A stretch of DNA of 64,000 nt, from assembly GCA_002506755.1 (NCBI GenBank), contig DAYD01000013.1:109625-173624 (forward strand), in the 5' to 3' direction. This DNA comes from Euryarchaeota archaeon UBA462. Its GTDB lineage: Archaea > Thermoplasmatota > Poseidoniia > Poseidoniales > Thalassarchaeaceae. Position numbers and translations under genes: made by a program. Of this stretch, positions 52,065 to 63,500 are shown piece after piece. The notes under the pieces are model-generated. The model had not been told where the DNA came from and searched no databases. It worked only from the letters and a program-made list of their open reading frames with translations. Every line of letters starts with the position of its first letter. Positions within the stretch are counted from its first letter, which is position 1.

Positions 52065-54497
52065 CTACTGTGATAGGTCTTTGACCTTCTCGACCAAATC
52101 CATCTTCTTGATCCTCCTCATCCCATAAGGCGTGAGGATGACAGAGATGAAGACCACAATCCCGATTAGTTGCATAGCTACCACTGGATCCGCCGATATT
52201 GACACATAGAATGTCCATGAGTTGAATGATGATAGCAATGCTTGTGTTCCAACCAAGGTGAACATAAATGCCAACACACCTCCGATCAGGCCTATCGCAA
52301 GATGCTCGCCCAGCATCATCCAACCAAGACGACCGATCGGAGCTCCCAGAACCCTCAAAGTAGCGATTTCTCTGTCTCTTTCTGAAAGATTGATTATCAG
52401 GGTATTGAAAAGTACCACCATAGCGATGAGAATTCCTAAAAACATGATTGCTCCGAGGAATCCCTGCTGTTGCTCCAGTATTGCCTCAAATGAAGAAACT
52501 AAGTTTTCCTTCTCAATGACGACCAAAGACACATCACCTAATTCTCCGTCAACAGACACGCCATCTGGTAGGTCTATCAGTACGGCCGTTGAGTCCAATC
52601 CGACAATATCTGCTAAGTCCAGTCTGTGAAAGTAAACCGTTCTGCTGATTTCACCTTTGGTTATTCCCACTATTTTCACATCTATTGATTCAGATCCAAA
52701 AACCAGAGTCTGAATTTCATCAACATCCCATCCTAGGAAATAATTGAGTCCTTCATCAATTAGAACCTCAACATCTTGTTCCCCTCGCTCGGGAAACCTG
52801 CCTTCCTTGAGTTCTAGAACTATAAGAGAATCACTATTCTGCGACAATACATCCATTCCATTCGCTGAAATAACTCTCGAATCGCTAATCGAGCTAGCAG
52901 GGAAAGTGATTAATCTCTCGTAAACTCCCCCTCTGTCCTCTGCCCAATCTATTACTTCCTGATCACCTCCAGGAAGAACCATCGCTTGAACATCCCAATT
53001 CTGGTTTTCTTCAATTGAACCTATCGTCATGTCCTCCATTGTTGCCATCATCAGTAGGGTACTCCCAAACAGAAGCATCGACAGTCCCACCGCGAGGAAT
53101 GTGAATGCTAGTCTGGTTGGCTTCCTTATGCTCGATCTGATCGTAAGGCCAATGGTTGCGGGTAGGTTGGATGTAAATTCTTGTACCCTTCGGGAAGACA
53201 CTCTAATTTCATGCTGCCCTCTGAGTACTTCTAGAGGTTGTAATCTTGAAGCCTGAATTGCGGGAACCATACCAGAAAATAGGACAACCACCATAGTGAC
53301 ACCGATAATTTGAATCACGATGGGGGAAATGTCAGTCGTTTCAAGAATTGGTATTCCCAATATATCTTCATAGATATCCAACATGGCAGGTGCCCCCAAA
53401 TAGATGCCCAACACAGACCCAATAGAGGATCCAATGGCACCAATAACCAGAGGCATCAGAAAGTATGCAGGAATGATTGCGGTCCTGGGGATGCCTAGGG
53501 TTCGCAGAATCGCAATCTCCCTAGCCTGAGATTGCACAAGTCTTTGGAGACTTAGGAAAATAGTGATTCCTGCTATTGCAGCGATCATTCCGGTTATTGG
53601 AACATAGTATTGCATCGCCCCATCAGCGTCTAGTCTAAGGAGCTCCACAGAGGATACTTGGGACCTGTCATAAACATAGGCCGTTGAGTCAAGTGAATCA
53701 GAAACTATTTTGTCAATATTCTCAATCACTCGAGCAAGCTCTTCACCCTCCACTTCATCCGTATTTGGCAAATCGTATCTTGGAGTTCCAACCACGTCAA
53801 TTAGCAATAGATTAGAATCCCCTTCCCCCAGTCCAGCAAGCCTCTCAAGACCCGCTGAAGAGAGGTACCCCGTCGCATATGTTCCTGGTTCCGCGGGAAA
53901 TAACGATCCTTCCTGAGCGAAATAAAGGTGATTGGAATGATAACCAATCCCAACTACGGTGAAATTCATCCTTCCCGAGCCTGCTCCAATGGTTATTCCA
54001 TCCCCCAAGCCAACGTTCATTCCACTAGACACTCTTTGGTCGATGACTATCTCTGAGTCACTGGTAGCCAATCTTCCCGAGCAGCAATTGTGATTTGGTA
54101 TCCAAACCCTGTCAACATAGCCCTCATCTATTCCATGCCAAACTGCAGGAACGAGCTCATCTCCGTGAAACATTGTTCCATCTAATCTAATCCTTGACTC
54201 ACAATCATTGAGAATTAAGTCTGAGTCAGGCCAGTTATTGGCGATTTCTTCACATAGCAAGTCTGAAGTCTGGCCATCCCAGATCCCAGTAGGATTCTCA
54301 ACCCAAATATCAGGTAGGTTCACTCCTTGTTCCGAGTCATCGTATATCTTGTCGTATATTCCTGAGACAGTGTGAGCGTATGCAGCGAATGAGATGCCTG
54401 CGAAAACAGCAACAAGAACCATTGCTACAACTGCGATTAGCCTAGTCCTTGATCTCATCATGCTTCTTCCGAGACGCTTGGTTAGAAGGACAAACAC
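52065..54497 (-). CDS. ABC transporter permease, FtsX/MacB family
   Basis: 810 aa with the layout of a double FtsX permease: one N-terminal helix (~14-32), a large external domain, three helices (~300-420), a second helix-external-domain unit, and three C-terminal helices with RDREIATLRVLGAPIGRLG. The first FtsX motif is SQAREIAILRTLGIPR. Such permeases work with LolD/MacB ATPases to extract lipoproteins or export small molecules and peptides. The many lipoproteins nearby make lipoprotein handling a reasonable guess. The ATPase gene is 8 bp upstream. Confidence 0.87.
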   Translation of the reverse strand: MFVLLTKRLGRSMMRSRTRLIAVVAMVLVAVFAGISFAAYAHTVSGIYDKIYDDSEQGVNLPDIWVENPTGIWDGQTSDLLCEEIANNWPDSDLILNDCESRIRLDGTMFHGDELVPAVWHGIDEGYVDRVWIPNHNCCSGRLATSDSEIVIDQRVSSGMNVGLGDGITIGAGSGRMNFTVVGIGYHSNHLYFAQEGSLFPAEPGTYATGYLSSAGLERLAGLGEGDSNLLLIDVVGTPRYDLPNTDEVEGEELARVIENIDKIVSDSLDSTAYVYDRSQVSSVELLRLDADGAMQYYVPITGMIAAIAGITIFLSLQRLVQSQAREIAILRTLGIPRTAIIPAYFLMPLVIGAIGSSIGSVLGIYLGAPAMLDIYEDILGIPILETTDISPIVIQIIGVTMVVVLFSGMVPAIQASRLQPLEVLRGQHEIRVSSRRVQEFTSNLPATIGLTIRSSIRKPTRLAFTFLAVGLSMLLFGSTLLMMATMEDMTIGSIEENQNWDVQAMVLPGGDQEVIDWAEDRGGVYERLITFPASSISDSRVISANGMDVLSQNSDSLIVLELKEGRFPERGEQDVEVLIDEGLNYFLGWDVDEIQTLVFGSESIDVKIVGITKGEISRTVYFHRLDLADIVGLDSTAVLIDLPDGVSVDGELGDVSLVVIEKENLVSSFEAILEQQQGFLGAIMFLGILIAMVVLFNTLIINLSERDREIATLRVLGAPIGRLGWMMLGEHLAIGLIGGVLAFMFTLVGTQALLSSFNSWTFYVSISADPVVAMQLIGIVVFISVILTPYGMRRIKKMDLVEKVKDLSQ

Positions 54498-54505
54498 TGA
54501 CTCAC

Positions 54506-55183
54506 CTAACCTATTTGTTCATCAGAAATTATTTTTCCACTATCTATTCTAATTACCCTTGTAGCGTATTCGATTAGTGACTCGTCATGAGTGACAAAAA
54601 CACAGGTTATGCCCTCTGAATCACACGCTTTCACCAGAACTTCCATTACAGAAGAGGATGTTCTTGAATCTAGATTGCCAGTCAATTCGTCCCCAAGTAA
54701 AAGCCTAGGCCTTTTGGCCAAACTTCTGGCTATTGCCACCCTCTGCTGTTGTCCGCCACTTATCTCTGCAGGAAAACGATCTATCTCCCTCTTCAGTCCC
54801 ACGAGTTCCAGAAGGTTTCGGGCCCTATCCAGGTCTCTTCCTCCAGCAAGCTCCTGAATTAGCAGGATGTTCTCCAAAACCGTTAGGTCTTGTAGGAGAT
54901 TAAAAAACTGGAAAACGTATCCGATGTTATCCCTCCTAAAGGAAGTCATTTCCTCTGAATCATCCCTCGGTACTTCAATCCCAGAAAAAGAATAGGATCC
55001 TGCGGTGGGGCTATCCAGCGCAGAGAGGCAATTCAGCAAGGTAGTCTTCCCTGAGCCGGAGGGACCAAGAAGAATTATCCTCTCTCCTTCATTTATCTCC
55101 AGATTCACACCATCTAGTGCCCTGACTGTCTCAGACGCCATATGGTAGTGTCTCTGCATTCCATTTATGTTGACAAGCGACAT
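54506..55183 (-). CDS. ABC transporter ATPase, LolD/MacB type
   Basis: 225-aa soluble ATPase with Walker A GPSGSGKTTLLN (40-51), Q-loop FQFFNLLQDLTVLEN, signature ISGGQQQRVAIARSL, Walker B RLLLGDELTGNLD and the switch FVTHDES. The family is MacB/LolD, matching the FtsX permease encoded next. Start ATG 55183; upstream lies the large membrane protein gene on the same strand. Confidence 0.94.
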   Translation of the reverse strand: MSLVNINGMQRHYHMASETVRALDGVNLEINEGERIILLGPSGSGKTTLLNCLSALDSPTAGSYSFSGIEVPRDDSEEMTSFRRDNIGYVFQFFNLLQDLTVLENILLIQELAGGRDLDRARNLLELVGLKREIDRFPAEISGGQQQRVAIARSLAKRPRLLLGDELTGNLDSRTSSSVMEVLVKACDSEGITCVFVTHDESLIEYATRVIRIDSGKIISDEQIG

Positions 55184-55228
55184 ATTCTCATGCCGGGCGT
55201 TATGGTTAGGCTATTCAATATTGACTCG

Positions 55229-57421
55229 TCACTGTGTCTCGGTGGCGCCTGCAAAAAATGCCATTGAGTCTCTGAAAAGCTCCTCTCTTCTATGCCTCTT
55301 GTTGTCCCTAATCTTCAGCATTGTGAAGAAAATCGCTAAAAGTATCACGAATGGGATAAGGGCCTCTGCATGATATTTCTCCATCACCTCAATGATCCCC
55401 CTTGCTGTATAAGCCCAAGTTATGGATGCCGCAGTACCACCAATAAAACAAGCCGCCAACACCCTTTCGAACCTCATTCTGGCCACTAGTCCCAGCATCG
55501 CTCCTACCAAGACGCCGCTCGCCATGAAGGGGATCCAAACGAAAACGATTAGCCCCCAGAAACCATACCTGTCTATTCTAGGCCTATTTTTGTGGGCGAC
55601 GTACTCGACAGAAGACAGTATATCGCCCATGAAAGGGTTCTGTAAGAGTGCGCCAGGGATCCCGCCCCTCTTTGCGACCATAGCCTCGCCAGTTAGCTCC
55701 TGGGAGCCCTGCTCAACCCTTCCGGCCACTGCTCTATCCGCCAGTGTTGACTTTTCGTTTCTCGCGCTAACAACTAACACCCTCTCATCTAATAGATCAT
55801 TAAGGTCAGACTTTAGGTGCCTCCTAAGGTCCCCTTGCAGATGTTGGTATGTTGGCTTGAACAGAAAGTATGCAAATCTCGTTTCCGGCCTGTATATGAC
55901 TCTGACAAAAACTGCTTCCTCGTCAGCCATTATGGCAGAGCCGTAGTCAACTACTTGGTGCTTCTTGAACCACCGAGACATACTCTCATGGAAGGCTTCC
56001 TCTAGATTTCCAAACTGACCAATCCCCGAGAAGAAATCACTGTAGTCTTCAGTTAATTCGATCTCCCCCCAGTCCTCCGGAAACAGGTTTTGGTTAGTAT
56101 TGGGGGCCTCAGATTTCCTATATGTGTCGGTTCTTACTGTCTTTATTTGCAGGGGGCGCATCTCTCCAAATATCCTAAACTCGGACAGTATGTCCTTGAT
56201 CAGAGATCCCTTGATTTCGATGGGGGAGATTATGGTTCTCTTAGTATTCTCGTACGGCAGAAAAACATCGACCGATATAGCACGGTCCTGAACTTTCATT
56301 GACTTCAGATCAGGTCTGATGTGTAGTCTCTTACTAGCTGATTCCACAGTCCTCTGTATTAGTCTGGTCATTTGTTCACTAGACAAAAGGTCGTCTGTTT
56401 CACGGTGGTAAAGCCTATGCATCAGAGGGTATTGAACACACAAAAAGAAAATTGACATACCCAAAGAAACCATGGCCATATACCAAGGCGGTACTTCCGC
56501 ACTGCCACCAGTTAGCATCGCAGTTTCCCTCCCGCCAACCCACTCTGCAGCCATGAGTCCCCATCCCCATGCACCCATTTTCTGGAGAGTGAAACAGGTT
56601 CTAGGATCCTCGTCGAACTTCTCCATCTTCCTGTGAGTTTCCCCCGAGCCGAAGAACGATGACTCCGTGGTGTGTAATTCTATTTCCAGATCCTTGGTTG
56701 TGGTCAAGAGAGACTTGTCTTCCAACTTCTCAGAGATAGACTCTTCAGATAGATCCGACCAGTCTTCTGAATCCGTTTCAGAGTGGAATACTTCGATTCG
56801 AACATTGTAGATTCCATCAACGAGGTCTTCTTTTTCGAGCTCCGAATCTAAATCTCCCAGGCCACCTATCAGCCAATACATCTCCGCATTTGACTCACTA
56901 TTTTCCTGAGAAGAGATGACAGTTTCATTCCAAACCAATACCAGAATTGCCGATGAGGCTGACTCTGGAATATTATTGGTCCGAATTAACAAGTCATCCC
57001 CTTCAACCCAAGTCTCTACCCACACCTCCCCCCTCCTGTCAACACACTCGGATGGATCCAAAACTGTTCCAGACAGGGTCTCATCCAATATTATTGAGTC
57101 GCCCATTACTAAACCAGAGGATGCAACGGATACTAGTCCAAAGAATACCAGGCCACTAATCAATCCGAAGACCAGAGTGTAGTCGTCAACGGTGCGTGGA
57201 ACAATCGTGTTCACTAGGAAGCTGCTCTCGGGGTTGGTCCTCCTTTCCCTTATTCTATCGAGCTCAATGTCAATCCTGTCGATTTCATCTTCATCAGTAA
57301 GCTTTTCCGAAGGCTCCATTTCTTCGACATGTTCGTTGCCTAGTTCCCCTTGCGGTGAACCGTCATCTTCGACCATGTTCAGGGAAAGGGAGAGCCAGTA
57401 TATGGGTTGTTTGGAAGGCAA
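55229..57421 (-). CDS. Large multi-domain membrane protein, unknown function
   Basis: Up to 730 aa. An acidic cytosolic N-terminus is followed by a helix (~80-100), an external Ser/Glu-rich beta region with sequons, a helix (~315-335), a long soluble middle domain and four C-terminal helices. The segment RYGFWGLIVFVWIPFMASGVLVG resembles the small multidrug export family (PF06695), only tentatively. ATG 57376 (MVEDDGSPQG) is the likely start: a TATTTATT box near 57422-57430 would then give a short leader. It is divergent from the giant subtilase. No reliable function. Confidence 0.65.
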   Translation of the reverse strand: MPSKQPIYWLSLSLNMVEDDGSPQGELGNEHVEEMEPSEKLTDEDEIDRIDIELDRIRERRTNPESSFLVNTIVPRTVDDYTLVFGLISGLVFFGLVSVASSGLVMGDSIILDETLSGTVLDPSECVDRRGEVWVETWVEGDDLLIRTNNIPESASSAILVLVWNETVISSQENSESNAEMYWLIGGLGDLDSELEKEDLVDGIYNVRIEVFHSETDSEDWSDLSEESISEKLEDKSLLTTTKDLEIELHTTESSFFGSGETHRKMEKFDEDPRTCFTLQKMGAWGWGLMAAEWVGGRETAMLTGGSAEVPPWYMAMVSLGMSIFFLCVQYPLMHRLYHRETDDLLSSEQMTRLIQRTVESASKRLHIRPDLKSMKVQDRAISVDVFLPYENTKRTIISPIEIKGSLIKDILSEFRIFGEMRPLQIKTVRTDTYRKSEAPNTNQNLFPEDWGEIELTEDYSDFFSGIGQFGNLEEAFHESMSRWFKKHQVVDYGSAIMADEEAVFVRVIYRPETRFAYFLFKPTYQHLQGDLRRHLKSDLNDLLDERVLVVSARNEKSTLADRAVAGRVEQGSQELTGEAMVAKRGGIPGALLQNPFMGDILSSVEYVAHKNRPRIDRYGFWGLIVFVWIPFMASGVLVGAMLGLVARMRFERVLAACFIGGTAASITWAYTARGIIEVMEKYHAEALIPFVILLAIFFTMLKIRDNKRHRREELFRDSMAFFAGATETQ

Positions 57422-57482
57422 ATAAATAAGTCATATTCATTCTTATTTTTACTAAAATGATCCCAATTTAACTTACTGTTTT

Positions 57483-57493
57483 CCGACTGTCGG
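57483..57493. promoter_or_regulatory. 5-bp inverted repeat in the divergent promoter region
   Basis: CCGAC-T-GTCGG, followed at 57501-57508 by a TATA-like AATTTTAA. Possible operator for the divergent pair. Confidence 0.3.
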
Positions 57494-57510
57494 CAATGGT
57501 AATTTTAATG

Positions 57511-57531
57511 TCCTCCTACATAGTAGGAGGA
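57511..57531 (+). promoter_or_regulatory. Perfect 9-bp inverted repeat containing the ribosome-binding site
   Basis: TCCTCCTAC-ATA-GTAGGAGGA. The right arm carries the Shine-Dalgarno GGAGGA three bases before the ATG at 57534. The left arm contains its perfect complement TCCTCC. If both arms are transcribed, the hairpin would hide the ribosome-binding site; if transcription starts within it, the same repeat could be a DNA operator. Confidence 0.6.
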
Positions 57532-57533
57532 TC

Positions 57534-60500
57534 ATGCCCAGTGACAACGCGGTCAAGCCGGCCCTTTCCCTGTTCCTCGTTGGTCTAATGGTCATACCAA
57601 GCGCTATCTCGATCGGAATGATGGGAAACGAGCCCTCAACCTTGAGCGATGAAACCAGTCAAAGGGAAACAAAGTCCCCAAATTTGATCTCAGATTATGG
57701 CTCTCTCTTCACGTTTGACTATGATGATCAATCGCATGGCTGGTACGGAGATTCCGCCAACATCGGATCTGCATCTTTATTCTACAGGACCGCCACATAT
57801 GTCCCTATGAAAGATTGGACTGATAGGATAGGGGAGAGAGTTGTAGACGGATGGCATGTCATTGGTCATGACTACCCAGTTCCATCCAACTGGAAATCCC
57901 AATTACAGGAAAATGGAGTCGAGTGCGTTTCGTACCTAGCCCCTCAAGGGTTTCATTGCAATGTGCCGGGGCTTACTCCCTCGGAGCTAAGAGAAATCGG
58001 GGTAATCGGAGCCTTCAGATTGGATTCCGCGGACAAGGTTGCCCCCGATTTAGCGTATTTCCTTGCTAGCTCATACAAGTCAAATGTGGTTATGGTCGGA
58101 GACAAGATACTTGCTGAGGTCCTACTTGCTGGACCCAATAATTTGGATGATCTGGTAAAGACTGGCTTGGAGGTGAGACCTACTAGCTCTCCTAGATTCG
58201 CACAGGTTCTTCTCGACGAGAAATCTGCGACTATCCTTTCTTCTCAAACATTCGTTGAATGGATGGAGCCCAGCTATCCGGATGAGTTCGACAATGACGA
58301 GGCTGCAGAAATCATAGGTGTGGAATGGGCGAGGGACTCCTCCAATATGGGAAGTGATACTCTTACCGGTTCGGGAATCGTTGTTGGGGTAATGGACTCC
58401 GGGTTGTCAAATGCAAACGAATGCAACAGCATAACGCACTGCAACTCGCAGAACCCATCAATACATGCCGACTTTTACGGTCGAATAAGGGGGGTAGTGT
58501 CTTACTACGGTGACAGCGATGCCAGTGATTCTGTCGGACATGGCACTCACGTGACCGGTTCCGTGCTTGCCAACGGGGCTAGCTCCGATTCGGGAATAGA
58601 GAATAGGGGCATGGCTCCTGAAGCGCAATTGTTCATGCAATCAGGATTGTCTAGCCAATACTCTTCATTCTTCCAGGAGGCCTATGATGCCGGGGCAAGG
58701 GTTCATACAAACTCATGGGGGAGGGGGCCTGACTCGACGGTTGGCTGTTCAGGTGCTACCTGCTGGTCATACTACTCGACTATAGCCCTGAGTGTCGACA
58801 CTGTCGCTTACGACATCCAAGACCTCACCATACTCTATGCGATGGGCAACGATGCAATGGATTGCAATTACACATCTTGGGGCATGGATAACTGCGACGG
58901 AGGTAAGGATGGTGAAATAAACCTAGGATTCCACAACAGGCAGGCCACCGCAAAGAACATTATCTCGGTTGGAGCATCGGAGAATTTCCGTCCAGACCTC
59001 CAGTCCTCATATCAACAGAGTTGCACTTTACACCCAGATGATGATCCAGGCCCACCCCCTTATTGCCCTCTACCTCTTAGCGGTGAGAAGTGGGGAACTT
59101 TCCCTATTTCGACTGACGGCAGGTCAAATAATCCAGAGGGAATGGCAGCATTCTCGAATAGAGGCCCCACCAAAGACTTGCGCATCAAACCAGATATTGT
59201 GGCACCTGGCACTAACATACAGTCAACCGCTGTTGAGGCATATGGTGTCCCCTATCATTTCCAGTCAGGAACCTCAATGGCTACTCCGATCACAGCGGGA
59301 TCTGCTGCCCTTATCGTGGAACATCTGAACAACATTGGCGCCTATAACTGCAACCTTGTTTCGAGCTCTTCAAATGATGACTGTCCCGAATCTGCCCTTG
59401 TAAAGGCAATATTGGTCGCAGGAGCCCATGATATGGCTGGCCAATACACTACTGGTGGCGATGGTCTGAACGGGGCAGCAGAAAAGGCACCAAACAATCA
59501 TGAAGGTTGGGGTAGGGTTGACATCCAAGCCTCCATAGGTACATCCTTCACAGAAGGAATTGAGATAGAAACGGAAGAGAGCCATTCATTCATGCTGACT
59601 GTACCCAATACAGACTTGGATCAAATGAGGGTAATCCTAGCATGGAACGATCCCCCAAATAACTCTCCAGTGGGGAATATCCAGCTAGTTAACGACCTAG
59701 ATGTAGTGGTTAGGAGTCCTGATGGTGTCGAGCAAGTCTACACAAATGATGACAGGAACAACCTTGTTGGAATCACGATCGATTCTCCACAGGCTGGGAA
59801 TTGGGAGGTAATTGTCGAAGGAGAAAACGTCCCCGGAGGAGCTCAGAAATACTACTTGGCATCAAGTGCTGGCACAATCTCGGATATGAGGCATCCCGTC
59901 TCCGATGGATTGAACGAGCCCGGTTTCCAATCCGGCTCGATCTTCACGGAGACAAAGATGACCGCTGGAGAGGACCATCTTTGTGCAATATTCCAAGACT
60001 CATCGCTCCAGTGCTGGGGAGGGAACTCTTTCGGACAGCTAGGCGATGGAACAAGTACTGACAGGCTAACCATGACGCCCGTGGGTTTGGATGACGGAAG
60101 GACTGCCGTTTCCGTAAGTGCGGGAAAATCACACACATGTGCTATTCAGGATAATGGTGAGCTGGTTTGCTGGGGCAGAAACAATTTCGGCCAACTTGGA
60201 GACGGTTCAAATGGGCTTTCGCAGCTTCCCATAGAGGCGGGACTTTCAGGGGTCCCAGTCCAAGTTTCATCCGGAGATTGGCATTCATGCGCTATACTAG
60301 ACGATGCCAGTGTCGAGTGCTGGGGGCGCAATAGCGACGGGCAGCTCGGTGATGGTACAAATATAGACCGCAGCTCCCCTATTTCCGTTGGATTGGGCGG
60401 ACAGAAGGCTATAGCAATATCAGCAGGATCAACTCATACATGCGCTGTCCTTAACGACTGGTCATTGAGATGTTGGGGGGCAAATGGCAATGGGCAATTA

Positions 60501-63500
60501 GGAATCGGCAATACCGATTCAGATAGCTCGCCGCAGACAGTAAATGCAGGGGGCAATGTGGTTGCAGTATCGGCGGGAGGGTCTCATACTTGCGTCCTCT
60601 TAGAGGATGGGGATCTGAAATGTTGGGGGGACAACTCCAACGGGCAGTTGGGCGATGGTGGCGTGAACCAACAGGACGATGCCAACATAGTCGGAAACAC
60701 CCTTGTTGGAATTACTTCGGTCGATGCTGGAGCCGATCACACTTGTGCGATAGACTCTAGCAATGGGCTACACTGCTGGGGCGACAGCTCAAAGGGCCAA
60801 GTCGGAGATGGCAGCTCTTCCTCCCAAGTCAATCCGAGTATCCAGGTTTCGTTGGGACAGAATCTAGGCGCACTCTCCGTAGCTTCCGGGGCCGATCACA
60901 CTTGTGTAGTTGCTACAAACGACCTTCCGAGATGTTGGGGAGGGGGGGCCTCCGGATCCCTTTCTTTGGGTTTATCGCCAGATGAGTTCGACATACCGAA
61001 GTGGTCTTACATCAGTTCTTCAGAGAGGGATCTGAACGATCCCCCTGATGGAGAAATGAACATCTTCGAGGTCAATGTTGCCGGCGACGGTGATGGTGAC
61101 GGCTTCCCCAATGGGCCTCAGGATAGCGATGATACGAACCCCACGGTAGCCGTAAACTGCTCCCCCGGCTCTTATGGCAGATTTACCTGTAGGGTAGCTA
61201 GCCCAGGATACTATGTTAACGGGGCTGGAAACACGGTCATGACCGCAGCCAGCCCTGGATACTACGTCAATTCCGAAGGTGCTGACGATCAACAACCGTG
61301 TGGGAAAGGTAGTTTCCAGGAACTTTCCGCTCAGACTTCCTGCGATCCAGCACTCCCAGGATACTATGTATCCGGAATCGGTGCTTCTGAAGGTACTCCG
61401 TGCCCAGCAGGCAAGTATAACGATCTGCCGGGCCAAACATCAGACTCGGCCTGCAATTGGGCGACGCCCGGAAACAGTGTTCCAGTGCTCACTCAGGTCT
61501 CTTCGGGGGCACAACATTCGTGCGCGATATTAGACGATGGCTCCGTAAAGTGCTGGGGGGACAACTCATTCGGGCAGCTAGGAGATGGGACCAGAAACGA
61601 TCACTTGGAGCCCGAAAAGGTGACATTGCCAATTGGCAAGAAAGCCGTGGAAATCTCGGCCGGCTCATACTACTCTTGCGCCATATTGGATGATGGCTCA
61701 GTCCGTTGTTGGGGCGATAACTCGTACGGTCAGTTGGGCGATGGAACTTCCATAGAGAGGACCAGCCCGACAGTTGTTGATCTTGGCCTTGAACGGACAG
61801 CATCTAGCATTTCAGCCGGCGAGTCACATACATGTGCCGTACTCGATGACCAGAGCCTCAAGTGCTGGGGTGCAAATACAAATGGGCAGCTAGGCGATGG
61901 CAGCACGTCAGAAAGCCACACTCCAGTGGAAGTGACGATGGGAGGAGATGGAGTGGAAGTAGTATCAGCAGGATCATATCACACCTGTGCAATAATGGTT
62001 GACAGGACAGTTCGATGCTGGGGAGACAACTGGCAAGGCCAAATTGGTGATGGGACTTTCTCCGACAGACAAGCTCCCGTGGACATAACTATTCCCAGCA
62101 ATAGTAGCGCGGTTACGATAGATGCTGGGCCTTTCCATACTTGCTTGGGAATGAACAACGGCGATATGTTCTGTTGGGGTTTCAATGGGTATGGCCAAAT
62201 CGGCAACGGAGGAACTGGAAGTACCAATATCCCAGCAGCGGTAGCTCTGGATTCAACTCAAGCACCTACTTCAATATTCACGGGCATTTTCCACACCTGC
62301 GCTCTATTTGACAGTGGAGAGATGGCTTGTTGGGGGGATAATTCAGTTGGCCAGTTGGGAGATGGGACTACCGTCAGCAAGCTAATACCCGCCGAAGTCA
62401 ATCTACCTACGAACGTTCTTTCCATAACAGTAGGTCAAAGACACTCTTGCTCCATACTTGACGATGCCAGTTTGGAGTGCTGGGGGATAAACTCTCACGG
62501 GCAGATTGGCGATGGGACGGACACAGATAGGCCAGCTCCCGTAAACGTAGACCTGAAACACGGATCAAAGGAGCAGATTCCATGCCCAGGAGGGTCATAC
62601 CAGCCAGAAGGGAACCAGACTTCTTGCATCCTAGCAGACAGAGGGCACCATGTTTCAGGTTCCGGCCAACTAAACCAAACCGAATGCCTAAGAGGATACT
62701 ATTCGGGACTAAAGGGCCAATCCGAATGCACTCCGGCGGCCCTTGGCTTCTACGTGGAGTCATCCAAGGCAGAATCACAGGTACAGTGTCCTGAGAAACA
62801 CTCCACCAAGACATTAGCATCCACAAATCCAGACATGTGCCTACCAGATTTCGATGAAGACAAGATCCCAGACGAATCAGATCTCGACGACGACAACGAC
62901 GGCGTTCCAGATACGGAAGACTTCGATCCTCTCGATCCAACAATATCCATAGACTCGGACTTCGATGGGATACCTGATAGCCTCGATCCAGATGATGACA
63001 ACGATGGGGTGAACGATACTGTGGACATGTTCCCAGACGACCAAAATGAATGGGTGGACAATGACATGGATGGGGTTGGCGATAATTCCGACGATGACGA
63101 TGACGGAGACGGAAGAAATGACAACTTCGACGTCTTTCCCAATGATAAGGATGAGTGGTCCGACTTCGATGGGGATGACATAGGTGACAATGCCGATGCG
63201 GACGATGATAATGATGGAATATGCGACGACCCAATGTCATCTTACTCCGGACCTCCCGATGTGGACAACGACGGACAGGCAGATTGTACTGCCCTGCCGA
63301 ACGGAGATGCGTTCTCACTCGATCCACTTGAGTGGTTCGATTCCGACGGTGACAGTATAGGGAATCAAGCCGACACAGACGATGATGGGGACGGTTTTGA
63401 TGACGTCAACGACTCCTTCCCACTCGACCCAACTGAGTGGTCAGACACAGACCTGGATGGAATAGGGGACAACAGGGATCTCTTCCCGGAAGATCCAGCA

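Noticed and set aside
59949..62545. Regularly spaced repeats suggesting a CRISPR-like array
   Set aside because: The spacing reflects RCC1 protein repeats (CWG and QLGDG motifs) in an open frame; DNA units are not identical and there are no spacers.
62407..63327. 306-codon open frame on the minus strand under the Asp-rich stalk
   Set aside because: It is opposite a GAC/GAT-rich repeat, giving a His/Arg-rich product of the type expected from antisense of Asp repeats; no start context or domain.
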